Assembly: GCA_950295325.1 (NCBI GenBank)
Contig: OX485806.1
Location: forward strand, 27,156,001-27,220,000
Source: Polytrichum commune
Taxonomy: Eukaryota > Streptophyta > Polytrichopsida > Polytrichales > Polytrichaceae
Direction: 5' to 3'
Length of the DNA stretch: 64,000 nt
Part shown: positions 61,884 to 64,000 of the stretch, piece by piece
How positions within the stretch are numbered: the stretch's first letter is position 1
How the letters are laid out: each line of letters starts with the position of its first letter
Made by a program: the position numbers and the translations under genes
Notes under the pieces: model-generated
Database searches by the model: none
What the model was told of the DNA's origin: nothing
Seen by the model: the letters and a program-made list of their open reading frames with translations, nothing else

Positions 61884-63239
61884 GGGGTAGATATTATTGA
61901 GCATACTAATGGCAATTGTCACGCGTTTACATTTTAGTATGCAAGAGGAAGATGTCCTTGAGCATATTAATGCCAAGTGTCATTTCTTTTACACTTTAGT
62001 CAATTGTAGACCATTGTGTAACATAGGCATGCACCTCATCACATTATTGAACATACTCATGCCAACATATGTGTAAATACACGTGAATGCCAAGTGTCAA
62101 CTTTTTATACTTTAGTGAAATTGTACATCATTGTGTAACATAGGCATGCACCTCATTACATTACTAAACATACTCATGCCAAGATATTAGTAAGTGTACT
62201 TGAATGCCAAGTGTCGTTTCTCTACACTCTAGTCAAAACTGTACACCATCATGTAACATAGGCATGCACCTCATCACATTGTTGACACATACGCATGCCA
62301 AAATATTAGTAAGCACACTTGAATGCCAAGTGTCATGAGGTGACAGTAATGCTGAATTTGTTGATAATTAATGAAACCTAACACACACCTCAAAATACGG
62401 TAAGTGACACTATTACGCACATGACACTAAATACCATAAATGGTGTAGTGCATGTGATCACTAAGTTGGTTTTAGATGTGGTCACATCTGACATTTTTAA
62501 CTAAAAACATCGAAGAGAAATAATTTAACCGCTATGTATGACACCTTGAGGCCCCACATGGGCCTCTTGGCTTTTCAAGGGTTAAGTAATAACGTAGACC
62601 TTCCCAATTGCGTAAGAAATTAAACTTACAATGATGTTTATTTTATCAACAACTTTTCCAATCTCATCGTAACAAGTGTCTTTGGGGCGTATGTTTGTGT
62701 TTACAAACCATGCCATACAATATAGGCAGACCTAAAACCTACAATTCCACTCTAGACCCACTTCTATGTGGAAATGACATGTGCCATCAATGTGAGATGA
62801 TTAGCAAATCCAAATCACCCCACATAGCATTTTCCTTGCCATTCTGAAGATTAAAATGAACAAGCTATTCATTATCATATTGCATATTCTTATTCTTATT
62901 GAATGATCATTTACCCCCTCCCCGCAGGTGCGGCTTCCCAATTATGCTGACTATTGAACCTACAATGGCTAACAAATGTTTAGCACCTTGTCGAATCTCT
63001 TGTACCCAAATTATATTGTTTAAGCACGGGCATTCCAATCACGCTGATCACATGGTCAACGTTTCTTCTTCTGTTTAAGCACGTGTCTAAGTGTCCAATC
63101 AAGAATAACGACCTCGTACGAAGGCCCATGTATGTTGCATAAGGTAGACTTGCCTCAATCCAAGATAGAAATCATTTGGACACATATATTTCAGTGGTAT
63201 GTGTCTAGGTGTGGATATAAGAACGGACACCATGAAGAT
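61884..63239. other. AT-rich DNA with a short local repeat
   Basis: A unit of about 120 bp containing AACATAGGCATGCACCTCAT, CATACTCATGCCAA and TGAATGCCAAGTGTC recurs about four times between 61960 and 62335. No gene seen. Confidence 0.6.
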
Positions 63240-63620
63240 ACGTGTTTAGACTAGTGTGAGGCCAAAACCATCCCCCTTAAGCGTCCTAGTCCGGGTGATG
63301 GCTTTGAGAATCACATGTGTTGCCTAATTCAATATTGAACCATGTGCAAAGTAATTTTCATGTCCAAAAGAACACATAATTTTTCCGCTCATTGTGCTTT
63401 ATTAATGTTAGCCTCTTGGCTTGTGGTAGAGTTAGCTTTCTCAAGAGTCCAACCCGCGGCTTTAGCCACACATGCTCTTAAGGACATTCCCCTCGCTCGT
63501 TTAATCTTCACTTCCTTTTTCTTGCCATTGCAAGGATCGTCCACATTCTCCATTAATAATGCAAGGTAGTTATTTTGACCAAGAGGTGCAAGTGTTGAAA
63601 AACACTTTTCTCAATGGTTA
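63240..63620 (-). repeat. Dispersed element body next to a minisatellite (copy 2)
   Basis: Inverted copy of 19505-19845, diverged. The ORF at 63342-63569 is matched by the minus-strand ORF at 19527-19775, with a shared LMLASWLVxELAFSRVQPAA core, so this short reading frame is conserved between copies, though it has no recognised function. Confidence 0.65.
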
Positions 63621-63709
63621 AACACACTCATACAAACCCATACATGGCACCAACTATCCTAAATTAATCTAACTCCCTAGCCACCCCTAAAATGATCCAA
63701 TGTAATCTA

Positions 63710-64000
63710 GTACCGGCAACTCCTAACCCACCAAACCAGTTGCCTCTGATTACAGTCCCGGTTGGGACTTAACCCACCAAACCAGCTGCCTCGGATTACA
63801 GTCCCGGTTGGGATTTAACCCTCCAAACCATCTGCTCTGATTACAGTCCCGGCTGGGACTAACCTCCAAACCAGCTGCTCTAATTACAGTCCCGGTTGGG
63901 ACTTAACCCTCCAAACCAGCTGCTCTAATTACAGTCCCGGTTGGATTTAACCCACCAAACCAGCTGCTCTGATTACAGTCCCGGTTGGGACTTAACCCTC
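63710..64000 (-). repeat. Minisatellite, period about 45 bp, cut by window end
   Basis: Units of CAAACCAGCTGCTCTGATTA and CAGTCCCGGTTGGGACTTAA. It occupies the same place in the element as the 42-bp array at 18937 and shares CCGGGACTG, but the rest of the unit differs. Confidence 0.9.

Overview
The window looks like nuclear DNA of a land plant with a large, repeat-rich genome. The evidence is a plant-type ATG2 autophagy gene with many introns, a plant-specific B3 DNA-binding domain, and AT-rich DNA crowded with short inverted-repeat transposons, decayed repeats, microsatellites and homopolymer G/C runs. I cannot name the species. The divergent ATG2 and the presence of piggyBac make a non-seed plant (fern, lycophyte or bryophyte) my guess, with low confidence.

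Layout. 1-6228: AT-rich DNA with repeat remnants. 6233-16791: a GC-richer island that is one complete piggyBac-superfamily DNA transposon. It has 15-bp perfect terminal inverted repeats, TTAA on both sides, a transposase with all four catalytic aspartates on the minus strand, a 5' part split by introns (one filled by a 91-bp minisatellite), and a separate B3-domain gene near its left end. 16796-42000: a transposon graveyard. I could delimit many elements by terminal repeats and target-site duplications: three elements with 4-bp duplications (one nested in another repeat), three hAT-like MITEs with 8-bp duplications, a CACTA-like MITE, PIF/Harbinger-like elements (two of which have turned terminal sequence into tandem arrays), a family with CCCCCTCCCC termini, and a degenerate pogo/Tigger transposase at about 39.8-41.8 kb.

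42970-51447 (minus strand): the only clear host gene, ATG2. Twelve exons join in a consistent reading frame, from the chorein-like lipid-transfer N terminus to the conserved ATG2 C-terminal domain, then end early compared with other plant ATG2 proteins. Its second intron contains a 255-bp triplication that copies the end of exon 2 and its splice donor.

51.8-58.4 kb: diverged copies of a unit of about 0.5 kb, interrupted by Harbinger-like insertions. 58.4-64 kb: AT-rich repeats, ending in an inverted second copy of the minisatellite-bearing element also found at 18.9-19.8 kb.

The most notable item is the 10.56-kb piggyBac element: apparently intact, very large for its superfamily, with a long extra N-terminal region on its transposase and a plant transcription-factor-type domain as cargo.
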